Shown here: one piece after another, positions 1-8,306 of the stretch
How positions within the stretch are numbered: the stretch's first letter is position 1
How the letters are laid out: every line of letters begins with the position of its first letter
Assembly (NCBI RefSeq): GCF_900188115.1
Contig: NZ_FZNW01000013.1
Span: forward strand, 1 to 64,000
DNA: 64,000 nucleotides
Origin: Haloechinothrix alba
GTDB taxonomy: Bacteria > Actinomycetota > Actinomycetes > Mycobacteriales > Pseudonocardiaceae
Direction of reading: 5' to 3'
The notes under the pieces: model-generated
The model's database searches: none
Told to the model about the DNA's origin: nothing
The model's input: the letters and a program-made list of their open reading frames with translations, nothing else
Made by a program: the position numbers and the translations under genes

Positions 1-2
1 AC

Positions 3-209
3 CACCAGCTCAAAGACCACCCCCACTGGACCCTCCACCACAACCCCACCACCGGCACCACCACCATCACCACACCCACCGGACGGTGCTACACCGAGCA
101 CCGGACCCTACCGGCACGGTCGCGACCACCCACCATGCCGGAGCGGGCCCGGCCACCCGGACCACGCGGCAACGACGCTACGAGTCCTCCTCCACGTAAC
201 CGATCATGA
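3..209 (+). CDS. C-terminal fragment of a DUF222/HNH endonuclease-type protein (5' end outside window)
   Basis: The reading frame is open from the window edge to a TGA and encodes about 68 residues. It opens HQLKDHPHWTLHHNPTTG and continues with TTTITTPTGRCY. This matches the end of actinobacterial DUF222/13E12-repeat proteins, where an HNH motif is followed by a Thr/Pro-rich strand and a variable Pro/Arg-rich tail. The HNH residues themselves would lie upstream of the window. These proteins are multicopy in actinomycetes and are often carried with mobile DNA; the nuclease role is a family inference. The 3' end overlaps the convergent gene by 32 nt. Confidence 0.55.
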   Translation, partial: HQLKDHPHWTLHHNPTTGTTTITTPTGRCYTEHRTLPARSRPPTMPERARPPGPRGNDATSPPPRNRS

Positions 210-1287
210 TGGACATGGCGTCGTCCTGCGCGTAGTGCGAGTCGTACACGCTCTCCAGCTCGAGCACGTCGCCCTCGGCGACGTCACCCAGGTCGCCCTC
301 CGAACACACGCTCATCGACTCGATGTGCCCCTGGTAGGCCGGATCGGTTCCGTACCCGGCATAGGACGGGCAGATCTCCTCGCCTGTGCTGCGGTTGTGC
401 AGGGTGAGCGACTCGCCGCCATCGTGGACGTGGCCACCCGCAGCGTGGAACGTCCCCGCGATGGTCGACTCCCACTGCCACGTGGTGACCGACTCACCCT
501 CCGGGACGCTGTGGTACGAGTCGAAGGTGCAGTTCGCCGCGTCCAGCCAGACCGGGGTCACCGGCGTGATGTCCCGGTTGAACAGTGCTGGCTCGTGTTC
601 GATGGTGAGGTCGAAATAGACCTCCTGGGACTCCGGCGCGAAGTTCATCAACTCGATCACCGACCAGGTCAGCGGGGCCGGGCCGAGGGGCACCCCGTAA
701 CCGTCCGGAAGCATGCCGCCGGTGCGCTCGTTGCCCGAGGCGAAGATCCGTTGCCCCGCCATGCCCAGCTCCTCGTCCCTGCAGGTGACATCCTGCCGGG
801 ACCGGTCGAAGAGCACGGCGTGGTGCAGCATGATGTTCGTGTCGTAGTTCGCGCTGCTGCCGTCGGCGTACGTGAGGTCGGGCTCCATCGAGGTGACGTA
901 GCAGGAAACGACCCAGCAGGGAGTCGGAACCGGTGCGGCGACCGTGGTGTGCGTGCCGTGGTCGCGCTCCTCGGGGCCGTGTGGGCCGTCGTCGCTCGCG
1001 CTGGTCGTGCCGTGACCGTCGCCCGCGCCGTGCTCGCCCTCCTCGTGCGGCTCGGCGGTGATCGGCCCCACCCGGATCGTCGTCTCCGTGCCACCACCGA
1101 ACATGGTTCGCTGTCCGGTGATCTCGGCGGAGGTGTCGGTCTCCTGCACATCGAACTGGTCGACAAGCTCGTCCGGTGGGGCGGAGTCGCCGGTACCGGC
1201 GCCGGCGACGGCAGGCGTGGTGACCGAGGCCAAGGTGAGTACTGCGCCTGTCACAAGGCTCGTGAGTACCCGCGATCTCTTCGACAC
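178..1287 (-). CDS. Secreted histidine-rich protein resembling copper type II monooxygenase (PHM/SURNod19-like)
   Basis: A 369-residue protein with a Sec signal peptide (residues 1-29, ending near AVAGA). A low-complexity segment at about 81-113 is rich in His, Glu, Asp and Gly. The C-terminal two thirds carries an adjacent His pair in MLHHAVLF (155-156), an H-x-H in GGHVHDGG (286-288) and Met residues in DAMSIM (358/361). That order recalls the CuH and CuM ligands of peptidylglycine alpha-hydroxylating monooxygenases and the plant/bacterial SURNod19 family. Several Cys (124, 129, 169, 253, 306, 328) could form disulfides. The likely role is an extracellular copper-binding or copper-dependent oxidative protein. 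No substrate can be named, and a purely structural or metal-binding role is possible. An AT-rich patch lies upstream. Confidence 0.5.
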   Translation of the reverse strand: MSKRSRVLTSLVTGAVLTLASVTTPAVAGAGTGDSAPPDELVDQFDVQETDTSAEITGQRTMFGGGTETTIRVGPITAEPHEEGEHGAGDGHGTTSASDDGPHGPEERDHGTHTTVAAPVPTPCWVVSCYVTSMEPDLTYADGSSANYDTNIMLHHAVLFDRSRQDVTCRDEELGMAGQRIFASGNERTGGMLPDGYGVPLGPAPLTWSVIELMNFAPESQEVYFDLTIEHEPALFNRDITPVTPVWLDAANCTFDSYHSVPEGESVTTWQWESTIAGTFHAAGGHVHDGGESLTLHNRSTGEEICPSYAGYGTDPAYQGHIESMSVCSEGDLGDVAEGDVLELESVYDSHYAQDDAMSIMIGYVEEDS

Positions 1288-1360
1288 GTCGGACTCCTTC
1301 CGTGGCTACGTGCTCGGTGCACGGGCGAAAACGGAAGAATATCCAACGGTCAGGTCGGTG

Positions 1361-1402
1361 TTCAATTGTTCGATTATGATAATGAATTGATTGTTGATTA
1401 TC
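1361..1402 (-). promoter_or_regulatory. AT-rich upstream patch with metal-box-like inverted repeats
   Basis: About 42 nt of strikingly AT-rich sequence sits 74-115 nt upstream of the secreted His-rich protein. It contains the perfect 11-nt palindrome ATTATGATAAT (1373-1383). It also has GATAAT (1378-1383) opposed by ATTATC (1397-1402). GATAAT/ATTATC units resemble Fur- and Zur-family operators. In a genome this GC-rich it is a good promoter or operator candidate for the minus-strand gene. The regulator is inferred. Confidence 0.35.
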
Positions 1403-1504
1403 GCGCCTTGCCGTAATTCTGCTGCCGATCCGGGAGTCCGGTGTGGTCCGGAAACGTCTCCGGCGGCCCGGGCGTGAATCGGGCCGCCGGAGGGGCCGCT
1501 TCCG

Positions 1505-2956
1505 TTACACGTGGCTCAGCAGCAACTCGACGCCCTCGATGCCGAAGTAGGCCAGGAACACCAGGCTGAGGCCCCACAGCAGCACGCCGGGTTCCCGCCA
1601 CTTGCCGAGGGCCACCTTGATGACGACGTAGGCGACGATACCCGCGCCGACACCCGCCGTGACCGAATAGGTGAAGGCGGGCAGGGCGATGATCAGGAAC
1701 GCGGGTAGCGCGATCTCCATGTCGGTCCAGTCGATGTTGCGGCACTGCATGCACATCAGACCACCGACAAGGACGAGCGCGGGTGCGGCCGCGGACTGGG
1801 GGATGACAGCGGCGATCGGCACCAGGAACAGTAGCGTGAGGAACAGCGAGCCGGTCACCAGGCTGGCGATCCCGGTCCGCGCGCCTTCCTTGACGCCTGC
1901 CGCCGACTCGACGAAGACGGTGTTGGATGAGCTCGAGGTGAGTCCACCGAACGCGGCACCGATCCCGTCGGTGACCATGACCCGACCCAGCGTCGGCATC
2001 CTGCCGTTGGAGTCGATGAGGCCGGCCTCGTCGCCGACGGCGAGGACGGCCCCGATGGCGTCGAAGAATCCGGCCAGCACGAGGGTGAACACGAACACCG
2101 TCAGGGTCAGGGCGGGGATCTCGGTGATCGCGCCGACGACGTCGATCTGCCCGAACAGCGAGAAGTCCGGGGACGCGACGAGCGAGTCCGGCAGTGACGG
2201 CGTGACCAGCCCCCACCCCCCTGGGTGCCACACCGACTCCACGATCACCGCTAGGACGGTAGCGCCGAGGATGCTCAGCAGGATGGCGCCCGGTACCTTC
2301 CTGCTGTACAGCGCGAACATCAGCACCAGCCCGAAGCAGAACACGATGATCGGCAGCCCCGTCAGGGTGCCGCCCTCGCCGAGCTGCACGGGCACAGCCG
2401 TGTCCATCGCATCCGGCCTGCGCGTGACGAACCCGGCGTTGACGAACCCGATGAGGGCGATGAACAGTCCGATCCCGACACCGATTGCGTGCTTCATCCC
2501 TCGCGGGATGGCGTTGACGATGAGTGTGCGCACGCCCGTGGCGGCGAGCAGGAGGATCAGCAGGCCTTGCAGGACGACCATGCCCATCGCCTGCTCCCAG
2601 GTGACCTGGGGCGCCACCTGGAACGCGACCACGGCATTGACCGAAAGTGCCGTGGCCATCGCGAACGGAGCGCGGCCGACGATTCCCATGAGGACGGTCA
2701 TCAGCCCTGCCGACAGCGCGGTCATGGTGGTCACGCCGGTCAGTGACAGCTGGTTGCCGTTGACGTCGGTCGCGCTGGTCAGGATGAGCGGGTTGAGGAT
2801 GACGATGTAGGCCATCGCGACGAAGGTGGTGATGCCACCCCGGATCTCGCGCGAGGGCTTCGAGCCGCGTGCGGTGATCAAGAACCATCGGTCGAGCACG
2901 CTCCCGCGCCATGGCGGGGGCTTCTGGTCGACCGAGGGGATCTCCGTTGTGCTCAT
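1505..2956 (-). CDS. NCS2/AzgA-family purine permease
   Basis: A 483-residue polytopic membrane protein of the AzgA branch of the nucleobase-cation symporter-2 superfamily (adenine, guanine, hypoxanthine or xanthine uptake). Supporting segments are the N-terminal REIRGGITTFVAMAYIVILN, the APFAMATALSVNAVVAF stretch, and the middle GFFDAIGAVLAVGDEAGLID followed by SSSNTVFVESAAGV, which carry the conserved transport-site residues of the family. Length is normal. It is the last gene of the purine operon and is separated from the xanthine dehydrogenase large subunit by a hairpin, so it may be partly uncoupled. Import of purines for xanthine and urate degradation fits the context. Substrate choice within the family is not resolved. 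Confidence 0.85.
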   Translation of the reverse strand: MSTTEIPSVDQKPPPWRGSVLDRWFLITARGSKPSREIRGGITTFVAMAYIVILNPLILTSATDVNGNQLSLTGVTTMTALSAGLMTVLMGIVGRAPFAMATALSVNAVVAFQVAPQVTWEQAMGMVVLQGLLILLLAATGVRTLIVNAIPRGMKHAIGVGIGLFIALIGFVNAGFVTRRPDAMDTAVPVQLGEGGTLTGLPIIVFCFGLVLMFALYSRKVPGAILLSILGATVLAVIVESVWHPGGWGLVTPSLPDSLVASPDFSLFGQIDVVGAITEIPALTLTVFVFTLVLAGFFDAIGAVLAVGDEAGLIDSNGRMPTLGRVMVTDGIGAAFGGLTSSSSNTVFVESAAGVKEGARTGIASLVTGSLFLTLLFLVPIAAVIPQSAAAPALVLVGGLMCMQCRNIDWTDMEIALPAFLIIALPAFTYSVTAGVGAGIVAYVVIKVALGKWREPGVLLWGLSLVFLAYFGIEGVELLLSHV

Positions 2957-3032
2957 ACGAGTTCTCTCCAGGTACGGCGGCGGGGTCGATGTGCCGGGCC
3001 GGTACTTCCGACCCCGGGCACAGGCGTGCCCG

Positions 3033-3063
3033 CACCCCGGGCGGGAGCCCAGTGCCCGGGGTG
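3033..3063 (-). terminator. GC hairpin between xanthine dehydrogenase and permease genes
   Basis: CACCCCGGGC (3033-3042) and GCCCGGGGTG (3054-3063) form a perfect 10-bp stem with an 11-nt loop and no U-tract, as is usual in actinomycetes. It lies in the 154-nt gap of the operon and probably acts as a partial terminator or mRNA-stabilising element. Confidence 0.5.
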
Positions 3064-3110
3064 TGGCGCGTCGGGGAGTGCTTGTCGAGCTCGGGAAGCG
3101 GAGGGGCCGG

Positions 3111-5423
3111 TCAGCCGGTTACGGGGTGGACGATGTCGTGCGGGCGGACGGGTACGCGGTCGATCTGGAGTCCGGTCGCGTCCCTGATCGCGGCGGCGAT
3201 CGCAGGCGTGGACGACAGCGTCGACGGCTCACCCGCGCCCCGCAGGCCGTACGGGGCGTTCGGGTCGGCGCGCTCCAGGATGTCCAGCCGCATCGGCGGC
3301 ATGTCCAGGATCGTGGGAATGAGGTAGTCGGTGAACGAGGGGTTGGCCAGTTTGCCGTCTGCGAGCTGGATCTCCTCCATAACTGCCAGACCGAGGCCTT
3401 GCGCGGTCCCGCCGTGGATCTGCCCTTCCAGCGACACCCGGTTGAGGACCGTGCCGACATCCTGCACCGCCGTCAGGTCGACCACCTTGAGCAGGCCCAG
3501 CTCGACGTCCACGTCGACGACGGCACGGTGGATGCACAGGGCGAGCTGGGTGTGCGTGTCACCCTGCCCCGTGACGGGGTCCATCCCGGTCGTCGGGCGA
3601 TGGTGGAACTCCCTTGTCTCCTCGATGGCCTCGTCACCGAGCAGGTCGGCGAGCGCAACCAGGACCCCGGAGTGTTCGGAGACCAGCTTCCCCCCGGACA
3701 GGCTGAGCTGGTCGGCGGGTACGTCGAAACGCTCGGCGGCGAGCTGGAACAGCCGGTCCCGGACGGCCTCGCACGCCCGCTTCACCGCACCACCGGTCAT
3801 GTAGGACTGGCGGGAGGCCGATGACGACCCGGCGTCGCCGACCTGGGTGTCGGCAGGCGCGATGCTCACCCGCTCGACACCGAGCTCGGTCCGTGCGATC
3901 TGCCCTTGCAGGGTTACCAATCCCTGACCTACCTCGGCAGCGGCGGTGTGCACCAGCACGGCAGGCTCGCCGCCGACGACCTCCAGCCGCACGCGTGCGG
4001 TCGAGTAGTCGTCGAAGCCTTCGGAGAAGCAGATGTTCTTCAACCCGACGCCGTAGCCGATGCCCCTGCGCACTCCCTCACCGTGCGTGGTGTTGGATAC
4101 CCCTCCCGGGAGGTTGCGCACGTCGCCGGAATCCACGGCCTCCGGCAGCGGCGCGTCGCGCAGCCTGTCGATCATCTCGCGCATCGGCGCCGGGGTGTCC
4201 ACGACCTGGCCGGTCGCGATCGCCGCTCCCTGATGGATGGCGTTGATCCGCCGCACATCGAGGGGGTGCAGCTCGAGCTCGCGTGCGAGCTTGTCCATTT
4301 GCGACTCGTATGCGTAGCAGGCCTGCACCGCACCGAACCCACGCATAGCCCCGCACGGCGGGTTGTTCGTGTAGACACCGTACGCGTCGATCTCGACGTT
4401 CGGCACGATGTACGGCCCGACACCGAGCGAGGCGGCGTTACCGACGACGTTCGTGGTGGATGAGGCGTACGCACCGCCGTCGAGCACGATACGAGCCGTC
4501 GCGTAGACGATCCGGCCGTCCGCGGTCGCGCCGTGCTCGTAGCGCATCTTGGCGGGATGCCGGTGCACGTGGCCGTAGAACGACTCCTCGCGGTTGTAGA
4601 CGATCTTGATCGGCCTGCCGGTGTGCATCGCGAGCATCGCCGCGTGCACCTGCATGGACAGGTCCTCGCGCGCACCGAACGCGCCACCCACGCCGGACAG
4701 CGTCATGCGCACCTTCTCCTCGGGCAGACCGAGGCACGGAGCGATCTCCCGCAGGTCGGTGTGCATCCACTGGGTCGCGACGTAGAGGTCGACCCCGCCG
4801 TCCTCACCGGGTACGGCCAGCCCGGACTCGGGCCCGAGGAACGCCTGGTCCTGCATGCCGATCTCGTACTCGCCGGTGACCACGACATCGGCGCGCGACC
4901 GAGCGGACGGCACGTCACCGACCCGCACGGGCTGGTGCCGGACGACGTTGCCGTGCTCGTGCAGCGCCGGGGCTTCCGGGTCGAGCGCGGCACGGACGGG
5001 GTCGGTGAGCGGGTCGAGCACCTCGTAGTTGACGACGATCTCGTGCATCGCGCGCCGGGCGGTCTCCGGATGGTCGGCGGCGACCAGGGCAACCGCCTCC
5101 CCCTGGTAGCGGACGGTGTCCACCGCAAGCACGGGCTGGTCGTTCTCCTCGAGCCCGTAGTACTTGATGCCGGGGACGTCCTCGTGCGTGAGTACGGCGT
5201 ACACGCCGCTGGTCGCCAGCGCCGCACCGATGTCGATGGACCGGATGCGCGCGTGCGGGTGGGGGCTGCGCAGCGTCACACCCCAGAGCATGTCGTCGTG
5301 CCACAGGTCGGACGAGTAGGCGAACTGGCCGGTGACCTTGCGCGTGCCGTCCGGCCTGCGCGGGCTCTGCCCGACCCCGCCTCGCGTACTCGAGGCCAGG
5401 TTGTCCGGTGTCCCGACAGTCAT
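3111..5423 (-). CDS. xdhA: Xanthine dehydrogenase, molybdopterin-binding large subunit
   Basis: A 770-residue protein homologous to the Mo-MPT subunit (PucD/XdhA class) of heterotrimeric bacterial xanthine dehydrogenases. It oxidises hypoxanthine to xanthine and xanthine to urate at the Mo centre and passes electrons to the FeS and FAD subunits. The N-terminal a/b-hammerhead region is recognisable in VTGQFAYSSD and LRSPHPHARI. The Mo-binding part contains GGAFGAREDLSMQVH, AMRGFGAVQACYAYE and, near the C-terminus, GTAQGLGLAVMEE followed by GLRGAGEPSTLSSTPAIAAA with the catalytic Glu. Its start overlaps the deaminase stop by 4 nt (ATGA), so the two are translationally coupled. Length is typical. 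Confidence 0.9.
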   Translation of the reverse strand: MTVGTPDNLASSTRGGVGQSPRRPDGTRKVTGQFAYSSDLWHDDMLWGVTLRSPHPHARIRSIDIGAALATSGVYAVLTHEDVPGIKYYGLEENDQPVLAVDTVRYQGEAVALVAADHPETARRAMHEIVVNYEVLDPLTDPVRAALDPEAPALHEHGNVVRHQPVRVGDVPSARSRADVVVTGEYEIGMQDQAFLGPESGLAVPGEDGGVDLYVATQWMHTDLREIAPCLGLPEEKVRMTLSGVGGAFGAREDLSMQVHAAMLAMHTGRPIKIVYNREESFYGHVHRHPAKMRYEHGATADGRIVYATARIVLDGGAYASSTTNVVGNAASLGVGPYIVPNVEIDAYGVYTNNPPCGAMRGFGAVQACYAYESQMDKLARELELHPLDVRRINAIHQGAAIATGQVVDTPAPMREMIDRLRDAPLPEAVDSGDVRNLPGGVSNTTHGEGVRRGIGYGVGLKNICFSEGFDDYSTARVRLEVVGGEPAVLVHTAAAEVGQGLVTLQGQIARTELGVERVSIAPADTQVGDAGSSSASRQSYMTGGAVKRACEAVRDRLFQLAAERFDVPADQLSLSGGKLVSEHSGVLVALADLLGDEAIEETREFHHRPTTGMDPVTGQGDTHTQLALCIHRAVVDVDVELGLLKVVDLTAVQDVGTVLNRVSLEGQIHGGTAQGLGLAVMEEIQLADGKLANPSFTDYLIPTILDMPPMRLDILERADPNAPYGLRGAGEPSTLSSTPAIAAAIRDATGLQIDRVPVRPHDIVHPVTG

Positions 5424-6802
5424 GACGTCCTCCCGTTCTCGCTCGGCGCCCGGCCGGCCGATGCCATGAGCCCGCGGTGCGCGGTACGGGCGGCGAGGGC
5501 CAGCCGGTCCTGGTCAGCAGTGCGTAGCTCGCCGCCGGAGACGACGGCGTTGCCGTTGACGGTCAGTAGCTCAAGCGGCGCGGGCGGGCCGAGGGCGAGC
5601 GCGGCCACCGGGTCGGCGATGTCGGCGTGGCCGAGGCCGTCGAGCCGCCACAACGCGATGTCGGCGAGCTTGCCTGCCTCGAGCGAGCCGATCTCGCCGC
5701 CACGGCCGAGGCACCGGGCGCCACCGATGGTGGCGGCGCGCAATGCCTGCCTGGCCCGCAGGGCTGTGGGACCGCCATGGAGCCGCGCCAGGTACAGCGC
5801 CTGGCGAAGCTCCTCGACCAGCATCCCTGCCTCCTGTGATGCCGCCCCGTCCACGCCGAGACCCACCGGAGCTCCGGCGTCGAGCAGCGCGGGCACCGGC
5901 GCGATGCCCGCGCCGAGCCGGGAGTTGGAGCTGGGGCAGTGCGCCACCCCGGTGCGCGTGGCGCCCAACCGCTTGATCGCGCCGTCCGACAGGTGCACGC
6001 AGTGGGCGAGCCACACGTCCTCGCCGAGCCACCCGAGCGAGTCCAGGTACTCCACAGGGGTGCACCCGTGCGTGGCCTGGCAGAAGTCCTCCTCGTCGAT
6101 GGTCTCGGCGAGGTGGGTGTGCAGCATGACGCCGTGCTCGGTCGCCAGCTCGCGAGCCTGGCTGAGCAGCTCGGTGGACACCGAGAACGGGGAGCACGGC
6201 GCGATGCCGATGCGGACCATCGCGTCCGGCGACGGGTCGTGGAAGGCCGTGATGGCCTCGGAGGTGGCCGCGAGGATGGTGTCGATGTCCTCGACGACCT
6301 CATCGGGCGGCAACCCACCCGCGGACCGTCCCCTGTCCATCGACCCCCGGGTCGGGTGGAACCGGATGCCGATCTCGCGGGCCGCGCCGATCTCTGCTGC
6401 GAGCAGGTCGCCTGCGTCATCGGGGAAGACGTAGTGGTGGTCGGCGCTGGTGGTGCACCCGCTCAGCGCGAGCCACCCGAGCCCGGCACGGGCCGCGACG
6501 CCCACGGACTCCGCGTCGATGCGTGCCCAGACCGGGTAGAGCTCGGTGAGCCACTCGAACAGCGTCGAGTCGGTGGCCAGCCCCCTGGTGATCCACTGGT
6601 AGAGGTGGTGGTGGGTGTTGACGAGGCCGGGCGTGGCCAGGCACCCGGACCCGTCGACGCGGGTGATCTCGCCCGGCTGCGCGGGCGCGCGCCCCTCGCC
6701 GACCGCGACGATCCGGTTGCCGTCGACGAGCACGTGGCCGTGCGAGTACTCGGTGCCCGCGTCGTCGGCGGTCGCGACGGCGCAGTTCTCGATGACGATC
6801 AC
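5420..6802 (-). CDS. 8-oxoguanine/guanine deaminase-type amidohydrolase
   Basis: A 460-residue metal-dependent amidohydrolase. Metal ligands are visible as H-x-H in LVNTHHHLYQW (64-66), HTHLAET in the middle, GVAHCPSSNSRL, and the catalytic Asp in GLGVDGAAS. The close spacing of NTHHHLYQWITRG and FEWLTELYPVW is typical of 8-oxoguanine deaminases (EC 3.5.4.32), which convert 8-oxoguanine to urate. Plain guanine deaminase activity, giving xanthine, is the main alternative. It lies between the FeS and Mo subunits of xanthine dehydrogenase with 4-nt ATGA overlaps on both sides, so its product is either xanthine or urate feeding the same pathway. Confidence 0.82.
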   Translation of the reverse strand: MIVIENCAVATADDAGTEYSHGHVLVDGNRIVAVGEGRAPAQPGEITRVDGSGCLATPGLVNTHHHLYQWITRGLATDSTLFEWLTELYPVWARIDAESVGVAARAGLGWLALSGCTTSADHHYVFPDDAGDLLAAEIGAAREIGIRFHPTRGSMDRGRSAGGLPPDEVVEDIDTILAATSEAITAFHDPSPDAMVRIGIAPCSPFSVSTELLSQARELATEHGVMLHTHLAETIDEEDFCQATHGCTPVEYLDSLGWLGEDVWLAHCVHLSDGAIKRLGATRTGVAHCPSSNSRLGAGIAPVPALLDAGAPVGLGVDGAASQEAGMLVEELRQALYLARLHGGPTALRARQALRAATIGGARCLGRGGEIGSLEAGKLADIALWRLDGLGHADIADPVAALALGPPAPLELLTVNGNAVVSGGELRTADQDRLALAARTAHRGLMASAGRAPSENGRTS

Positions 6803-7278
6803 GTTCCTGCCTCCTGCTTGCGCGAGGCGGCCAGCCGGACCGCGTCCAGGATCTTCTCGTAACCGGTGCAGCGGCAGAGGTTGCCCGCGAGCTCCTCGCG
6901 GATCTCCTCGTCGCTGGGTTCACCGGTGCGCTCGACCAGGTTGTGCGCTGCGACGATCAAGCCGGGGGTGCAGAAGCCACACTGCACGGCGCCCGCGTCG
7001 ACGAACGCTTCCTGCACGGGGTGCAGCTCATCCTCGCCCCCGCCGATACCTTCCACCGTGACGACCTCGTGGCCCGCTGCCTGGCCGGCCGCGACGAGGC
7101 AGGAACACGCGGGCACCCCGTCCAGGTAGACGGTGCACGAGCCGCACTCGCCCTGCTCGCAGGCGTTCTTCGAGCCTGCGAGGCCGAGACGCTCACGCAG
7201 CACGTACAGCAGGCTCTCGCCCGGCCAGACGTCGTCGGCGGTGTGCTGGGCTCCGTTGATGGTGAGGTTCAGGCGCAT
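6799..7278 (-). CDS. xdhC: Xanthine dehydrogenase, [2Fe-2S] subunit
   Basis: A 159-residue protein with two iron-sulfur clusters. The plant-ferredoxin-type cluster uses C40, C45 and C48 (ACEQGECGSC) and a later Cys (58/60). The C-terminal helical cluster uses C100-x2-C103 (CGFC) and C135-x-C137 (CRC). It relays electrons from the Mo subunit to the FAD subunit. The ATG at 7278 was chosen because MRLNLTINGA begins the ferredoxin fold exactly and the codon overlaps the FAD subunit stop by 10 nt. Upstream in-frame codons are inside that gene. Symbol usage for this subunit varies (xdhC, pucE). Confidence 0.9.
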   Translation of the reverse strand: MRLNLTINGAQHTADDVWPGESLLYVLRERLGLAGSKNACEQGECGSCTVYLDGVPACSCLVAAGQAAGHEVVTVEGIGGGEDELHPVQEAFVDAGAVQCGFCTPGLIVAAHNLVERTGEPSDEEIREELAGNLCRCTGYEKILDAVRLAASRKQEAGT

Positions 7279-8123
7279 CGGTACTCCTCCCAGGCCCAGC
7301 CGAGGGTCCGGCGGGCCATGACGGATAGGGCGTGTGTGCGGTAGGTGGCCTGCCCGCGGACGTCGTCGATCGGGACGGCCGCCGCGGCGACGAGCTCGCC
7401 GAACCGCTCGGCGACATCCCCCGGCAGCGGCTCGCTCGAGTCCCACGGCAGGGCATCGACCAGGTACTTCTCGGCATCCGTCGCGTGCCGCGGGGTGGGC
7501 GCTGCGGAGCCGAGCCCCGTCCCGACAGCGCGCTCGTGCGGGTCGAGCGCCACCGCGAACGAGCACACCGCGATCACCATGGCGTTGCGGGTGCCGATCT
7601 TGGCGAACTGCTGGGGACCCCGCGCTGCAGGCACGGTGATCGCGCGGATCAGCTCGTCCGGCTCCAGAGCCGTGCGCTTGACGCCGGTGTAGAACTCGTC
7701 GATGGGGACGAACCGGCTGCCACGGACCGAGGCGACCTCGACGGTTGCGCCGGTGGACAGCAGCGGGGGGTGGCTGTCGCCCGCGGGCGAGCCCGCGCCG
7801 AGGTTGCCTGCTGCCGTGCCCCTGTTGCGGATCTGGGGTGAGCCCACCGTGCGCGCGGCCAGCGCGAGGCCGGGCAGGTGGTTGGCCAGCTCCGTGATGA
7901 TCGTGGTGTATGAGACGGTCGCGCCGATGCGCACGGAGTCGCCATCGAGGTCCCAGTGCGCGAGCTCGTCGATCGCGGTGAGATCGATCAGCGCCGGAGG
8001 CCGATGCTGGTCGAAGTTCAGCTCCACCATCACGTCGGTGCCACCGGCGATCGGGACCGCGCCCGGCACCGAAGCGCGCGCTTCGAGCGCTTCCTCCCAG
8101 GTCGTGGGCTTGATGAAATCCAT
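7269..8123 (-). CDS. xdhB: Xanthine dehydrogenase, FAD-binding subunit
   Basis: A 284-residue FAD-binding domain protein of the molybdopterin dehydrogenase family (CoxM/PucC type). It opens MDFIKPTTWEEALE. FAD-binding loops follow as PIAGGTDVMVELN and IRNRGTAAGNLGAGSPAGDS, and the CO-dehydrogenase flavoprotein C-terminal domain follows (QFAKIGTRNAMVIAV). It passes electrons to NAD+. The ATG at 8123 follows a purine-rich leader (GAGGACATC) and starts at the conserved residue. Upstream lies a 146-nt gap holding GC-rich tandem repeats, so an in-frame extension upstream is unlikely to be protein. Second member of the dehydrogenase block. Confidence 0.88.
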   Translation of the reverse strand: MDFIKPTTWEEALEARASVPGAVPIAGGTDVMVELNFDQHRPPALIDLTAIDELAHWDLDGDSVRIGATVSYTTIITELANHLPGLALAARTVGSPQIRNRGTAAGNLGAGSPAGDSHPPLLSTGATVEVASVRGSRFVPIDEFYTGVKRTALEPDELIRAITVPAARGPQQFAKIGTRNAMVIAVCSFAVALDPHERAVGTGLGSAAPTPRHATDAEKYLVDALPWDSSEPLPGDVAERFGELVAAAAVPIDDVRGQATYRTHALSVMARRTLGWAWEEYRCA

Positions 8124-8177
8124 GATGTCCTCTTCCACGCCGGGCTGCCCGGCGGTGCGGTGGTTCGTGTCCGTGCC

Positions 8178-8306
8178 GGCCCGACCGCCGGAGCGTCTCG
8201 CTGCTGCAACGGCCCGGCCGTCGGAGCGGCTGGCTGCTCCCACGCCGGCCCGGCCGTCGGAGCGTCTGGCTAATCCCACGCCGGCCCGGCCGTTGGAGCG
8301 TCGTCC
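8178..8306. repeat. Four imperfect tandem repeats, 33-36 bp
   Basis: Four copies of a unit close to GGCCCGGCCGTCGGAGCGTC plus TGGCTGCTCCCAC start near 8178, 8211, 8247 and 8283. Periods are 33 or 36 nt, all multiples of three. The right-hand copies overlap the 3' end of the urate oxidase gene, and the rest fill the gap before the FAD subunit gene. Each unit includes a GGCCCGGCC-type dyad. Confidence 0.7.

Noticed and set aside
235-1416. Long plus-strand open frame opposite the secreted His-rich protein
   Set aside because: It encodes Arg/Val/Gly-rich sequence without family features, while the opposite strand has a signal peptide, conserved motifs and normal composition.
8178-8306. CRISPR array
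   Set aside because: The repeats are contiguous without unique spacers, only four copies exist, and no cas genes are present.
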